Of a stretch of 64,000 bases of DNA, positions 46,043 through 58,211 are shown piece after piece. Location of the stretch: positions 11,230,106-11,294,105 of the forward strand of contig NC_079518.1 in the NCBI RefSeq assembly GCF_000801105.2, read 5' to 3'. This DNA is from Raphanus sativus (lineage: Eukaryota; Streptophyta; Magnoliopsida; Brassicales; Brassicaceae). A program made the translations under genes and the position numbers. Within the stretch, counting starts at the first letter, position 1; each line of letters starts with the position of its first letter. The notes beneath the pieces are model-generated. The model was given only the letters and a program-made list of their open reading frames with translations, had not been told where the DNA came from and made no database searches.

Positions 46043-48619
46043 TCATCCCTCTTCACTTTCCTCAACTTCTCTCGGAGCAGTTTCTTCTTCAGCACGCACC
46101 AAGAGATCATCATAAGCTCTCATACACTCATCAGTGAACCTCTCCATAGCTTCGAAAATCCTCTGCAAACTACCTTGTAAACTATCGTTACTAGTATCAC
46201 TCTGGTATACAACGTTACCAGACACCAAAAGGCTATCACCACCAGGTGCAACCAGAACCATTTTCTTCTCCAGTGCTTGAATCTCCCTGTGTATCCTCTG
46301 CTCTTCCCGGTCCATGTCCCTAACCTTCTCCCGCCCCATCAACGTAGTCTCTAACCGATCTTGCTCCCAAATCTGAAGCACGCTCGTGGTGAAACCACGC
46401 ATTGCCTCAATCACTTCCTTCTCAGAGATCATGTCCAGAGCTTGAGACCACTGGTTACATATCACAAAGATCGGTGGAGCTCCAAGCCTACCAGGCGAAA
46501 AAGGAGCGATACCATCGGCTGCTTCCTCAGGTTCATAGAGAAGACACTTCGTAAGCCATTTATTCAGCTCTGTTACATAACCTTTCTGCGCACTAACCCA
46601 GCTAGAGAATCCTAATACCCAGTTTATAAGCTCATGACCAAGCAAACTAGTTGCTTCAAGATGTTCATCACCTAGCTTCTTGCTAGCTCTAATAGACCCT
46701 AACCCTCTAGCTTCCTTTATAGCCTGACACTGACTTCGATGACACTCAAGCATCTCTTTCCACATTCTTGTAAGCCTTCGAAGCAAACCAAAACACAGAA
46801 TCAACAAAGAAACATAAACATGTGGAGAGGCAAAGTTATTAGTTATTACCCTTGGATCAATGCGTTGAGTTGCGGCCATAGGTCGTCATCTCTAATCTTA
46901 TTAATCGTCACGGATATTTTATCCACAACCTGAATCGCAATCCGTATCTTTGTGTTCATGTCTCTTACTAGTTTCCTTGTTGTATCCACTTTGCTAGCTT
47001 CAGCACCTCTTTCGTCCAAACGTTTTAGCTTCCTCACCTTCTTCTCGTGAGCTACACGCAATTTTTCCTCAGCCTAGAGATGCGTAGAAGCTTATTCAGA
47101 CAAAAGGTAAATGAAAACAAATCAAAGTGTTTTTAAGAGATCAGTGTTACCTTCACTTCTTGGTAAAGCTTCTTCTCCCAGAGATGGAGTTCGTGCAAGG
47201 TCGAAGAAAGGTTCCTTGACCTTGAAGCAAGCTCCTCTTCGATGTCTTCATACGTTTGCGGCGGCTCGGCAACATCAGTAGACACGTGCAACAACTTCGA
47301 AGAAGCTAGTCCAAATAAAAAGAATTTCAATTTTTACGAAAATCATTGAAAAGATCATTCAGACAAAACTGAAGAGTTTTATTACCATGTTTCCGACCGT
47401 AAAGATGCTTCCCGACTTCAAGCAACTTAGCGATCTCACTTCCCGACTCCGCGGCTCTCACGAACTGACTCTCAATCTCTTTCGCAACCTCAGGCACCGC
47501 ACGTGGCCCTCCACCACAGCCACGTGCCGCCGTGGCATTGCTCTCGTTTCCACCCTCTTCAACAACCGTCTTCTCGACAACGTGCACTTCGTACTCAACC
47601 CCTTTCTTCTCCTCCATCGACACGCTCGGTCTAGTCTGATACATAGCCGCATCTCCACCACTAGTGCTAGCGCCTGATTTATCAACAGACAGACGCGGAG
47701 ACAGAGACGGAGACTCGGAAGACTCTTCACTGTAAACAACAGAAGGAGTGGGCTGATTATTATCACCACGACCGTGAACTTCCTTAACAACAACCTCGTG
47801 ATGTGAATCGTCGTCCTCCAGCTCCGGTATACCTTCTTCCTCTCTAAGCTCATTAGAGTCTCGACTCGGAGTGTACCGAGGATAGTAAGTATCAAACGGG
47901 TTCAGAAAATCCCACCCGTTGGACCTAGGCGGCGACGGAGGAGGTGGAGGCGGTTTCGAAGCTGGAGCATCAGTTGATGAACCGTAGTAGTATCCGGGTC
48001 CGGATCCGGAACTTGAGTATCCGTAATATGATTCGCCTATGAAGACTCTTTGAGGACTACTTGGTCTTTGCTCGTAGATGATTGAAGGAGGCATCGAACT
48101 GTTCTTCATGTAGTTCATGTGCGTATAAGGAGGAGGAGGAAGATGGTGACCCATCGTTTCCGGGTTCGGGTACCGGGTATAACCCGGTTGTTGTACTTCC
48201 GTGTAAGAAGGCCCGGTCTCAAAATTGCCGAGATGGTGAGGAGAGTGGTCCGAATCCAAATGGGAGTCAGAGTCCGAGTCGGACTCGAGATGACCCGAAT
48301 CAGTACCCGAACCCGGATGGTGAGAAGAAGGTAGCTCTGCTTTCTTATTAGGGGAGTTGTTTTCTACTTCTTTGTTTTCTTCTTGAGGGTCGCCTTTTCG
48401 TTGAGGAGGGAGGTTGAGTGTTGGAGAATCGACGTGACTGTGGTGGTGGTTAATGAAGAGATGGAGTGAGTGTCCTATTCCTTTAAGCGAGTGAGTGTAC
48501 GCCACGTGTGATTCCGCTAACAGGTAACGCTGCTGAATCGCCGCTTCTAGGAAACCGCAGCGTTCACGGCAAAGAGCAACGGCTGGGAGATCGTCCAGCT
48601 TGGAACTTGCACAACCCAT
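46043..48619 (-). CDS. DUF630/DUF632 protein (plant leucine-zipper-like, myristoylated)
   Basis: Four exons (48619-47386, 47305-47151, 47073-46850, 46775-46043) with GT/AG borders and consistent phases give 781 residues. The start at 48619 leaves Gly at position 2 (MGCASSKLDDLPAVALCRER), the conserved DUF630 N-terminus and an N-myristoylation signal; a Met one codon upstream is less likely. A Pro/Ser/His-rich linker (about 65-330) follows, including PPPPPPSPPRSNGW. DUF632 begins near 395 (VRAAESGSEIAKLLEVGKH) and includes ASSKLLHVSTDV, LHELHLWEKKLYQEVK and LIQGLTRMWKEMLECH, with long coiled coils. The family includes the nitrate regulator NRG2; this member resembles At4g35240, whose role I cannot state. 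Its place beside BSK1 is conserved. Confidence 0.95.
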
Positions 48620-49999
48620 CACTAATTCTTTTAAAAAAAAATTGAAGGAAAAAAGAGGAAGAGGAGAAGGTGTGTGTGGTGTGTGTTGATAGTGATAGAA
48701 AGAAAGAGTGAACTGGTTGTTTTCTCGAGTAAGTATTATATCAAAACTTTAGAAAAGAAAAGAGAGATTAAAATCAATGATTTTAGTTCAAGAATGTAGA
48801 AGAAGAGGGAATGAAAGAAACATAAAAATGAAACACAGCAAAGGACTGTGAAGGAATCTTTGCCAGCACCTAGATTTTTCGTCGGTTTCTCCCAACAGGA
48901 TCAGTCGGTGTTTTCTTCTTTTTATTCTTTTTCAAGTAATTAATTACTACTAATCTCCCCCAAATTAATTTACCGAAATTCGGAAGAAAATAAATGAAAA
49001 CCTGTTTTCAGACACAAGCCATGGATCTTAAAACAAAGATACGGGTACTTCTGGTCTTTTTAAAGTAGTACATTCAATTGGCTTTGAGTTTGATGGTAAC
49101 TTTGACCCGTCTTGACCATTTTTATATTATTCTCCAGAATACCCTTAGCTTTTAGTCTCTAATTACGTAACGCCAGTATTTGATTTGGACACTCATTATT
49201 ACATGATGGTAACGGGTAACGTCAGAAAATAAACGAGGAATTACGTGACTTCTTTTTCTAACAAATGAATTAGTTGTGTGGAAAGTCAAGGTTTAGGGGA
49301 GAATAAATTCATCTTTTTTTCAAGGCATAGTGTATAGTTGGTTTGTTCAAACTAAAGACGTAACTGAATGGGATGTTGTTACCAAAACAGATCTTTAGGC
49401 TTCAGGTGTGATGCTCACGTTCTCGTTGACTAGACTTTTGTATTTTATTTTATTAGTATAGAATATAGATTACGTCATCTGAATATGTATATATTACTAT
49501 AGTCGTTAGTATTTATATATAGCTAATGTTCAATAAAAATTTCATTGCACGACTCAACCCGTTCAAGTGCGGAAAAAAACACAGATGGTAAAAGTTGGTT
49601 TAGGTATTTGAGATTTGTAAAATCAATAAAATGGGGTATCAGATTGAGAAATAGTTAAAAGAACCCTTATTTTTGTAAATATCTATTTTTATTTTAATTT
49701 CAACCACTGAATCAAATAAGATCTAATTTGATAAATAAAACTGGTCTGAGAATTTTAGTTATCTAATTCTTCTCGGATTAACCATCATCGTATAAAGTTT
49801 GATAATATATTTTGTCGGTCATTAAAACTCGTGATAAATAAAAAGATAAGTAAGCTTATATAAATAAATTCTAAATATTTAATTTATTCATAGCTTTAAA
49901 TAACGTTAATTTCATTGTTTTATTATTTTTTACTATTTTTTAATATTCCATTTAAAGTTATATATTTATATATTTGTAAAAATTATAACATAACCAAAT

Positions 50000-51130
50000 T
50001 TAGAAAAAGAAACTAAAGAACAACACAAAATGTAAGCCTAAAACCTTTACAATCACAGAGAAAAGTAAAATGTGATAGTAACAATAACTCAATAAGAGTC
50101 TGGAGTTGATAGGGATTAAGAATGAAGAGTAACTTATTTCACCTTGCCGAACAAGTAGAGGTCTGAAAAAAGTAGAAATATAAAATCTGAGATAAAACAA
50201 TCTTTCGAACATAAATAAACGCAATTAAGCACCAATGCAAAGAACCAAGAAAGCAGATCAGTGAAAAAATAATCATCAGAAAACCAAAGTCACCACGAAG
50301 CAGAAAGACACATGTTTAAATTACCAGGAACACAACCACCAGGTAAGAGACAAAAAAACACCACACAAATTAAACAAGCACAGACAAGTCGCTCATGCGA
50401 GCGACGAACCACAAAGTTCTAAATAAAAGGCACCAAAGCTCCAAGAGACTAATTTTGTACACTTATACCAAGTGAAGCATGGAAATAAGAGAAACAACAT
50501 AAGGGAAAGAGAACATAAGTCAATCACTGAGAAACCAGAGCCCAAGTTTAAGACCAGAAACAACTTTTAAATCCCATAAAGCATACACAGAGGAAAACAT
50601 CCAATCATGGAGTGGAAAACAAGTTGAAAGGGAGAGTCACAAGAGACGCGAGCAGCTACGAAAACTATAAGAGATGAGAGAACAAAAAGGGAATGGGAGA
50701 CAAAAACCGTGGAGCCGTTTTCGAACTATGAAAGAGAATATAGAAATTAAATCACCAAAAAGCAGATCTTGAAAAATAAGGCGAACATGGACTATCGACG
50801 GTAACCAACGATGAGGAAGACAACATCAAAGACGACTAACTCTAACCCAAACCAAGAAGATGCAGTCCTTAACATCAGCTGAAATCTAAGAAAGATAAAA
50901 AGCAGCCAATAGTGACCGGAACACCCTACAACATCGTGAGAAACAACCACACAACTGAGAGCTCATAAACCTGATCTACAACAAATACCATATAATCTCA
51001 CAAGAGAAGCAGGTAAGGAAGAATAAGAGCATGGAGGTGAGTCTTTTTCAGTGATGGTAAAAAGCACCGCATATCTAAAGGTAAATGGAATACATAGATG
51101 ATGACGGATCAAAGTCAAAATATAAGAAAA
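50000..51130. other. Unidentified non-coding block of distinct composition
   Basis: About 1.1 kb that is A/C/G-rich on the plus strand (T/C-rich on the minus), unlike the AT-rich DNA on both sides. The longest frame is about 74 codons. A 10-bp palindrome-like CGCTCATGCGAGCG occurs near 50392-50405. It may be an old retroposon or a non-coding transcription unit on the minus strand. Confidence 0.35.
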
Positions 51131-51466
51131 GGGCAAAAACATCTTAAAAGAATAATATTCAAAAATTGAAAAAAGAATTCAATTTTTATGCTGAAACACG
51201 TAAATTTTAGAACTAACTAATGTCTAAATGTAAAATTATTGAAATTTAATATACTTTACATCAGAGACCCAGTTCACCGCTAACAAATAATACAAACCAC
51301 AACAACATATTACTAAACAAACAAACACCTAATATACTAAATTATCACTTATGACTATATAACACAATTAAATACCAAATAATGTTTTTGACAAATAGAA
51401 ACGACTATATAATTATATTATCCAGAAAAATTATACTTAACAACAATACAATAATATCCGGAGCTT

Positions 51467-51668
51467 AGAGAACATCCTCATTAGGGGTTCACACCCCAAA
51501 CTCTCACATATTTTCAGAAAAAAATATTAAAATAATCATGGATCCCACCTAAACCATGAATCTGTCTTGTAGGAGTGCTTCCTTATGAATCCGTTTATCA
51601 CTGTTTTGTGGGTTCCATACCACGTGGCGGCATGCGATTGATTCGATTTTTTTTTTAAATCTAACGAA

Positions 51669-51707
<39 letters not shown>

Positions 51708-51764
51708 CATTTATTTTGTATTGGGAATCGAGTCCACCTATAGTTTCACTAATGAGATGTTCTA
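51467..51764. mobile_element. MITE-like inverted-repeat element
   Basis: AGAGAACATCCTCATTAG (from 51467) and, at the right end, CTAATGAGATGTTCT form terminal inverted repeats about 300 bp apart. The inside holds a (TAA)n microsatellite. I could not define the target duplication. Confidence 0.5.
51669..51707. repeat. (TAA)13-type microsatellite
   Basis: Uninterrupted TAA repeats of about 39 bp; likely polymorphic. Confidence 0.9.
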
Positions 51765-53393
51765 ACATAGTGGTTTTTTATTAGTAAGTTGATTATGTTA
51801 ATACTCTGGTTCAAACTGATGCAATGCATGATTTACCTGAAAATCCAAAATAGTAGAGAAGTCATCATATTTAATGGTTTGGCAAATGTCCAAAATTTTG
51901 TGATGTTAGGTGGAAAATATAAGAAGACCATGTTGATTCAGAGGTAGTGATATTATGAGAACGTTACTTTGGTCCCCTGCCAAATTTCAATTAGTCAATT
52001 TATTGTTACATTTTGGGGAAAGCGTGATGAAGTAAATTTTAAATAGTTTAACTTGAAGTGTATGTAAATGAAAACGTAAAAATAAATAAAAAAAAGATGG
52101 AATAAATTTAACAGTACAGAGTAAGACATTGAATTAATGTATTGCGACGTCTCCTTTTCTTGTCCCTTTCACCTTTTTATCTTCCTCACTTTCTTTAGCT
52201 TATCAAGTTTAGCACGTTTAAGTTCTAACACCATTTAATTTGCTGATTCTAGAATCTAGCTTACTGAATTGTTTATATTTTTTGTTCTTGTTTGGAGATG
52301 ACAATATTTTGAATCAAGCTATTCGGCAGCAATAAAGTTTGCTAAGAGGATGTTAGTACGAGTTAAAAAAAAAATTTATTTTTTTTTGGATCAAAGTAGG
52401 AGTAAAATTTATTTTAAGAATCTAAACGGTATACTGTATATATTTGAAAGAATTATAGATCACTACAAAAAGTTTGTGACGATTGAAGAATTTTTGTAAT
52501 GATAATTGCATGGATATTCTACTTATTATCTGACTTATTTAGGTACCGAACGGTACTAACGTTTCAGCTTTTATAGTTGAATGACTGATTTATAAAAAAA
52601 AAACTGCTTTTCTCATGGTATCTTAATTGATGATTTGGCTGAAAATACAGGAAAGAAAACATCATACTCAGAGTCCAGACCAACACAAAAAGAAGAAGAC
52701 GTCAATCAATTGAGTAAGATTTTTGTTTTTCCTTTTCTATATTTATAAAGCACAAAACATCATGAAAGTGGGTCTTTAAGCATATTCCCGGAAATTGTAA
52801 TCGTTGTTCTGATATTCAACTGGGTGTAATGTGCTCTACACAAATTATGTAAGTTCTGGCCACATTATGTAAATCAATATGCAACTCTCAATCTCATTGT
52901 TTACTGTCTACTTTACTTATACTTTATTTAATCGTAGATGCCAGTTATATAGATTAGGCCTTATACATTAGTAACGTGTATACTGTAAGAAAAAATAATA
53001 CTGTAATAGTATGATACAACTATTTTATTCTTCTGCAATTTAGTGGGTAAAGTTCTGGTCAGTAAGATACATTTAATGTTTTTAATCTGGTGGTCATTAG
53101 TGGAAGCTGATTGAACTTAAGGTTTATAGGAAGAATAAACAAAACGCAGGCACAGAATAATTGGGGACGACAGGTCACAGGTAACATGTGCGACACATTT
53201 CACTAGTGAAAAGAAGGTTCACTATACACATGCTTTTCATTTCATATTTTCACGTAGTATTCAAATGTGTATATTATAATAGGAAATCGACCAAAAAACA
53301 CTGAACTTTGCAGAAATTGCCAAAAAAAACCTGTACATATGGGCTAGTCAAACAAAACACAAACTTTTCATTGATTTTAGAATTAATTAACAA

Positions 53394-54971
53394 CTAGATT
53401 TTGACCCGTCCTTGAAAGGACGGGTATTATTTTCACTTTTATGAAATATATTATTTATTTGTAATTATTGAATGTATTTATCTTAGTAAAATATTCTTTA
53501 TAATAAGTTCGACATATAGAGTCTCTCTGATAAACTATGTGTTTTTTTGGCTTTGTTTCATTCTCTCTCTAATAAATATATTTATTTGGCTTGTTGTTAA
53601 AATAAATAATTTTAGAATGCAAATATATAATACTTTTATATTGATATTTTATTTAAACAATGTGACATATTTCTATATTAATTAAATATTTACATTGTAA
53701 TTTAATTGTTTATACAAATAAACATATTTGTGTAGTTTGTTGTTAAAAAAATGATTTTGAATGCAAATGTACAGTACTTTTATATTGATTTTTTTGTTAT
53801 GTGCAGCCATTATTTTTTGTTCAAATATAAATCATTTTCAAATACTTTCGTTATTTGAATATTTTTCGTTTCCTATAGAGCAGAACAAAATTCATACAGA
53901 CCCATGGGATTCAATTTGAAACTCACACATAAATTTATATCCAAACATAGCCTAATATTAAAACCAAAAAAAATCTATACCCGAAAAAATTGACCAGTAC
54001 CTAAATGGGTACCCAAATATTTATTTCTAACGGATTCTGTAAACAAATAAAAAATGTTTTATGTGTTTGGTTAAATTAAGTAAAATATAAAATTTTATTC
54101 AGTAATATTTCTAAAATATTAATAATGATCAATATATGAATATCGATTTGTTTCAATAAGTTTTGGAATTGTAATTAATGAATTTAAATTGATTTGAAAT
54201 GCAGTGGTAAAATCTGTAAATAAAAAAAAATACAAAAAGAAAGTACCTAAAAATAAATATCAAAACCCCAATACCTAACTGATTTTGTAAACTAATAGAA
54301 AATATTTTTATGTGTTTGGCTAAATGAAGTTAAATAGAAATTTTTTATTTACTAATATTTTTACAATATTAATAATGATCAATATATGAATACGATTTGT
54401 TTAGATAATTTTTGAAATTTTAATTAATTAATTTAAATTGATTTTAAATGCAATGGTAGAATCTATAAATAAAAAAAAACACAAAAATAAGTACTAAAAA
54501 GAAATTTCAAAACCCAAAAAAATCTATACCCGAAAGAAACGACTCGTACCTAATTGGGTATCTTAATGTTTATGCCTAACTGATTTTGTAAAAAAAAAAT
54601 ATATATTTTTATGTGTTTGGCTAAAATAAGTAAAATATTTTTTAATAGTAATTTTACATATTAATAATGATCAATATATGGAGACATCAATTTGTTTAGA
54701 TAAGTTTGGAATTATAATTAATTAATTTAAATTGATTTTAAATGTAGTGGTAAAATCTGTAAATAAAAAAAATACAAAAAGAAAATACCTAATTTTTTAT
54801 AAATGCAATGACTAAATGTGTAAATAAAAGAAAGTAAATATACTGTTATCCATGTTTCCAAACAATTCTCATTTAATATTGTTATCCATATTTCCAAACA
54901 AACATCCTTTTTAAACTGCAATTCATGTCTCCAAACACTCTGATTTTGTACTTCAACTTTAATAATATAGA
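53394..54971 (-). mobile_element. Non-autonomous Helitron (H6) nested in the MULE left arm
   Basis: On the minus strand it begins TCTATATTATTAAAGTTG and ends with hairpin ACCCGTCCTTTCAAGGACGGGT and CAAAATCTAG, inserted between A and T. The MULE arm sequence resumes on either side. The interior is built of three imperfect repeats of about 250-300 bp, starting near 54025, 54275 and 54572 (each with CTAAC.GATT.TGTAAA and TGATCAATATATG). Confidence 0.8.
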
Positions 54972-55057
54972 TGTTTTCGTTGACTTGCCAATTTAGCATA
55001 CCGTCAGCAAATTTAACAGAAAACAAATGACATCGTTAAATGTTGGTGTTAGGTGAA

Positions 55058-55100
55058 ACGACGTCGTTTTGAAATAAGATGAAACGACGTCGTTTTACAT
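55058..55100. repeat. Two copies of the palindrome AAACGACGTCGTTT in the MULE arm
   Basis: The 14-bp palindrome occurs twice within about 40 bp, and a one-base variant (AAACGATGTCGTTT) sits in the right arm near 56070. The GACGTC core is a bZIP-type site. Confidence 0.8.
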
Positions 55101-55408
55101 GATTTCAAAATAAAATCAAGTCGACCATTGGGTTTGAACCCAGGTTGTTTGGACCAAATGACAATGTGCTTTAAAAACAAATTTAAAAGATCTTAAACAA
55201 AATTATCTAAAAAACTATCTAAAAACTATTAACACATTTAATTATATTTAGTACTGATTGAATTAAACAAAATTATCTAAAAACTTAAAAAGATCTTTAA
55301 AATTTCTAAAAACTGAAAAATTAATTCCAAAAAAGAAATATTTCATTTTTCGGATTATAAAAAAAATTGAAAAAAAATCGAAAAAAATTCCAAAAAGTTA
55401 AAATATTT

Positions 55409-55510
55409 CAAATCGGAAAACATATAATCAGAAACTATAAAAAATAATTTTTATTATTATTATTATTATTATTTATTTTTATAGTTTCTTATTATATGTT
55501 TTCAGATTTG
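55409..55510. repeat. Near-perfect palindrome with (TTA)n loop
   Basis: Left arm 55409-55446 (CAAATCGGAAAACATATAAT...) pairs with right arm 55473-55510 (...ATTATATGTTTTCAGATTTG), with TTA repeats between. A third, partial copy of the arm is near 55635-55672. Confidence 0.8.
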
Positions 55511-55967
55511 AAAATTTTATCACTTTTTTGAATTTGTTTTCGAATTATTTTATTTTTTCAAATTTTCTTTTAATAATTTGAAAAATGAAAATTTTCTTTT
55601 GGCATTTTTAAAAAAAAATAAAATAAAAAAATTATTTTTTATAGATTCTGATTATTTTCAGATTCAAATTTCTTTATAATTTTTTTGTTATTTTTCGTTT
55701 TTTTTTATTTATTTTCAATTTTTTTAATCTTAAATGAAAATTTTCTTTTTTTGGAATTTGTTTTTAAAAATGTAAAATTTGGAAGATTTTTGATTTTTAA
55801 AAGTAAAAATAAATTTTATTTTTAATTTCAATTTCAAAATTAATTTTATAAAAAATTTCTTTATTTTCAAAATTTTGGAATTATAAAGACCTTTTAATTT
55901 TTTGAGAATTTTTTATATTCAAAATTAATACCAAATAAAATTAAACGTGTTTGTTCATACATTGAAT

Positions 55968-56048
55968 GTGCCACTAGTATAGTGGTAAAATACCTTGCCA
56001 TTTGATTCAAACAACCTGGGTTCGAACTTCGGAGTCTACCTTTTTTTT
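55968..56048 (+). pseudogene. tRNA-Gly(GCC)-like sequence in the MULE right arm
   Basis: The order matches a tRNA: A-box-like CTAGTATAGTGGTA (about 55974-55987), anticodon-region CCTTGCCATT, B-box GGGTTCGAAC (56019-56028), then a T8 run at 56041-56048 that would end Pol III transcription. The acceptor stem does not close, so it is not a functional tRNA. The left arm keeps a mutated B-box segment (GGGTTTGAACCC near 55131). Confidence 0.5.
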
Positions 56049-56281
56049 ATTTTCAAATCAAATAAAACGAAACGATGTCGTTTCACTTAACGTGAACAGT
56101 TAACGTTGGGTTAACACTGTTTTAACTCTCGTTTAACGGTGTGCTAATTTGGTTAGTCAATCGTAAGTTACTTAATAATCTAAATAAGTCAACGAAAGTT
56201 CAGGTTTTTATTGGCGAGACAAGTGTACAGGTTTCTGTTGGCAATTCCTGCAAAGTTCAGTGTTTTTTTGGCCGATTTCCC

Positions 56282-58211
56282 ATATTATAATGCATTTTTG
56301 TCAGTATATATTATAATGCATAATCTTAGGTTTAGGACGAACACAAATTTTCACTCATCCAGATTTCAGTGAGGAAATTGTAAATTTTTATATTTATCGT
56401 TTTCTAATTGAATTTATTTAAGAATTGTTGGAAAAGACTTTTTCTTTTGCTAGTTTTGGGTGAATGATCTATCTTCTCACAAAAACTATCGTATAGGATC
56501 AGATTTCCACAGTAACTATAAAGTCGTGTTAAAATTACCTGTTTTAAAGTTGTAAACTTATTTCTCTACGAATTATAGTTGTAAATTTTTTTTTCTAAAT
56601 GATATTTCAAAAATTAATTGTCCATAAACTAGACATTTAATTTAATCGGTCTGCTACTAACTAACCAATTTTAAATCAACTAAACCAAATAAAACCATGG
56701 TTTTAATTGGTTTACTGTTAACTAACTAATTTTAAACCAATTAAACCAAATAAAACCAATTAATTGGTCTACGAAGTTATTCATCGCCGACTATTGCGGA
56801 GGAAGGATAGCGAGTAGTGATCAGGGAAACTAAACAAAATTAAAAAACAGTTTGAGAGACTGAAAAAGAGATTACAGTTGTAGGTGTTGATCGGTGAACT
56901 GAGAGAGATGAACACCATGGTGATAAAACTATTTTTTCAAACTTTTTCTGATTAAATCTTTTATTTTAGATGATACAGTTTATAAAAAACAGAATTATGT
57001 CTGGTTTAATCGGCTTAAATTAATTATAATAGTAAATTGGTTTTATAATTAAGTTTTGAACTATCGATTGGGGGAGAAATAAATTTACAATTTATAATTT
57101 GAGAGAAATATGTTTACAGCTTTATATATATAGAATTTAACATGATTTCATAGTTTGATGAGAATTTGATGCTATATTTCATGGGGAAGTAGATCAGTTC
57201 TAGTTGTAATGCCAAAGTTTTTTTTTTTGAACATTATTGTAATGCCATAGTTGAACCAAAATCTAAGTTAATCGAGGCAACCCAAAAAGGGATTGAGCAA
57301 ACTGCTAAATTCTTGGAATAATTTATTTTGTAATATTTGTACGGCATTTCTGTATTTTCCGAAGGTGTATAATCTTTTTAAGTAAGTATTTAACCGTACA
57401 TGAATGGTTTAGTGGCTGACAAATTCTTGTGATCTAGTGATATGGGTTTGAAAAAATCTCACTACACTAAACGAATCAAACGCTCAGGTACTCCTGCCCG
57501 GAAAAAAAAGAGCTGTGATACTCCTGCCCGAAACTGCCCAGATTTAGAATTAAATAATTCTTTATTTAAATACGAAAATTTATTAAAAAACCACATGGCC
57601 AACAGAAACTTGCATAATTACAACCCAACCAAAACCATTTCGCGGACCATCCAGACCCGATCTATGAAATTCGGATATCTTTCTCTATAACTTTCGAAAT
57701 CTTTGTAAGAATTGGTGTGATTGTAAATATTGGTGAAATTGTACATCGTAATAAATCATCAACAATATTCTGTATATAATACTAAGTTGAACTAAATTTA
57801 ACTAAATCGCACTTTTAGATTTCAAATGTTTTATTATGTTATTTTTTGGACAGAGTTGTTGTTATTGATATATTTATTGAATTTTGAATTTAAAAAATAG
57901 TTTATATAATATAAATAGATTTTGGCCAAACTTAGAAATGTTGTACATATTTAATAAAAGTAGAAATGTTGTAAAAAGTAGAAATGTTGTAAAAGTTGAT
58001 AAAACTAATCTTCAAATGGCTAGTAAAGTTTATTTGTTAAAATAAAAGTAGAAATGTAGTTAATTTTTTAATGATATATTGAAGTTAAAATATACAAAGA
58101 TTAGTTTATAGAGAGAAACTAGAGGATTGAAACTAGAGACATTACATTAAGTCAAACATAGTGAAAGTAGATAAAACTACATGCCATAAACTCGAGAAAT
58201 AAACACCACAA
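56282..58211. other. Gene-free interval with a second inverted-repeat element
   Basis: It contains the element at about 56497-57185 and AT-rich DNA. A short repeat AGTAGAAATGTTGTAAA occurs near 57960-57995. An 82-codon frame at 57442-57690 has no recognisable family feature. Confidence 0.55.
56497..57185. mobile_element. Inverted-repeat transposon-like element (about 0.7 kb)
   Basis: TAAAGTTGTAAACTTATTTC (about 56544) and neighbours pair with the reverse complement of GAGAAATATGTTTACAGCTTTA (about 57102-57123). The arms are about 100 bp. The interior has a direct repeat of about 60 bp (AACTAACCAATTTTAAATCA / AACTAACTAATTTTAAACCA). Ends and target duplication are not defined. Confidence 0.5.

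Larger units (their letters stand above)
48620..53270. other. Gene-free interval
   Basis: The first ~200 bp are the 5' flank of the DUF630/632 gene. 50000-51130 is a less AT-rich block with no long frame. 51467-51764 is a MITE-like repeat. Elsewhere the DNA is AT-rich with no supported feature. Confidence 0.6.
53281..56281. mobile_element. Mutator-like element with ~400-bp inverted repeats, carrying a nested Helitron
   Basis: The flanks carry a perfect 10-bp duplication, ATATTATAAT (53271-53280 and 56282-56291). The ends are inverted copies: left GGAAATCGACCAAAAAAC.. CTGAACTTTGCAG, right the reverse complement of GGGAAATCGGCCAAAAAAAC.. CTGAACTTTGCAG. Similarity continues inward on both sides through GTTGACTT, TTTAGCA.ACCGT, GAAACGACGTCGTTT-like words and a GGGTTYGAACCCAGGTTGTTTG segment, so the arms are about 400 bp once the Helitron (53394-54971) is left out. 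There is no transposase. Long arms and a 9-11 bp duplication are typical of non-autonomous MULEs. Confidence 0.82.

Noticed and set aside
57442..57690. 82-codon frame with two ACTCCTGCCCG repeats
   Set aside because: No family feature; the start region is a short DNA repeat.
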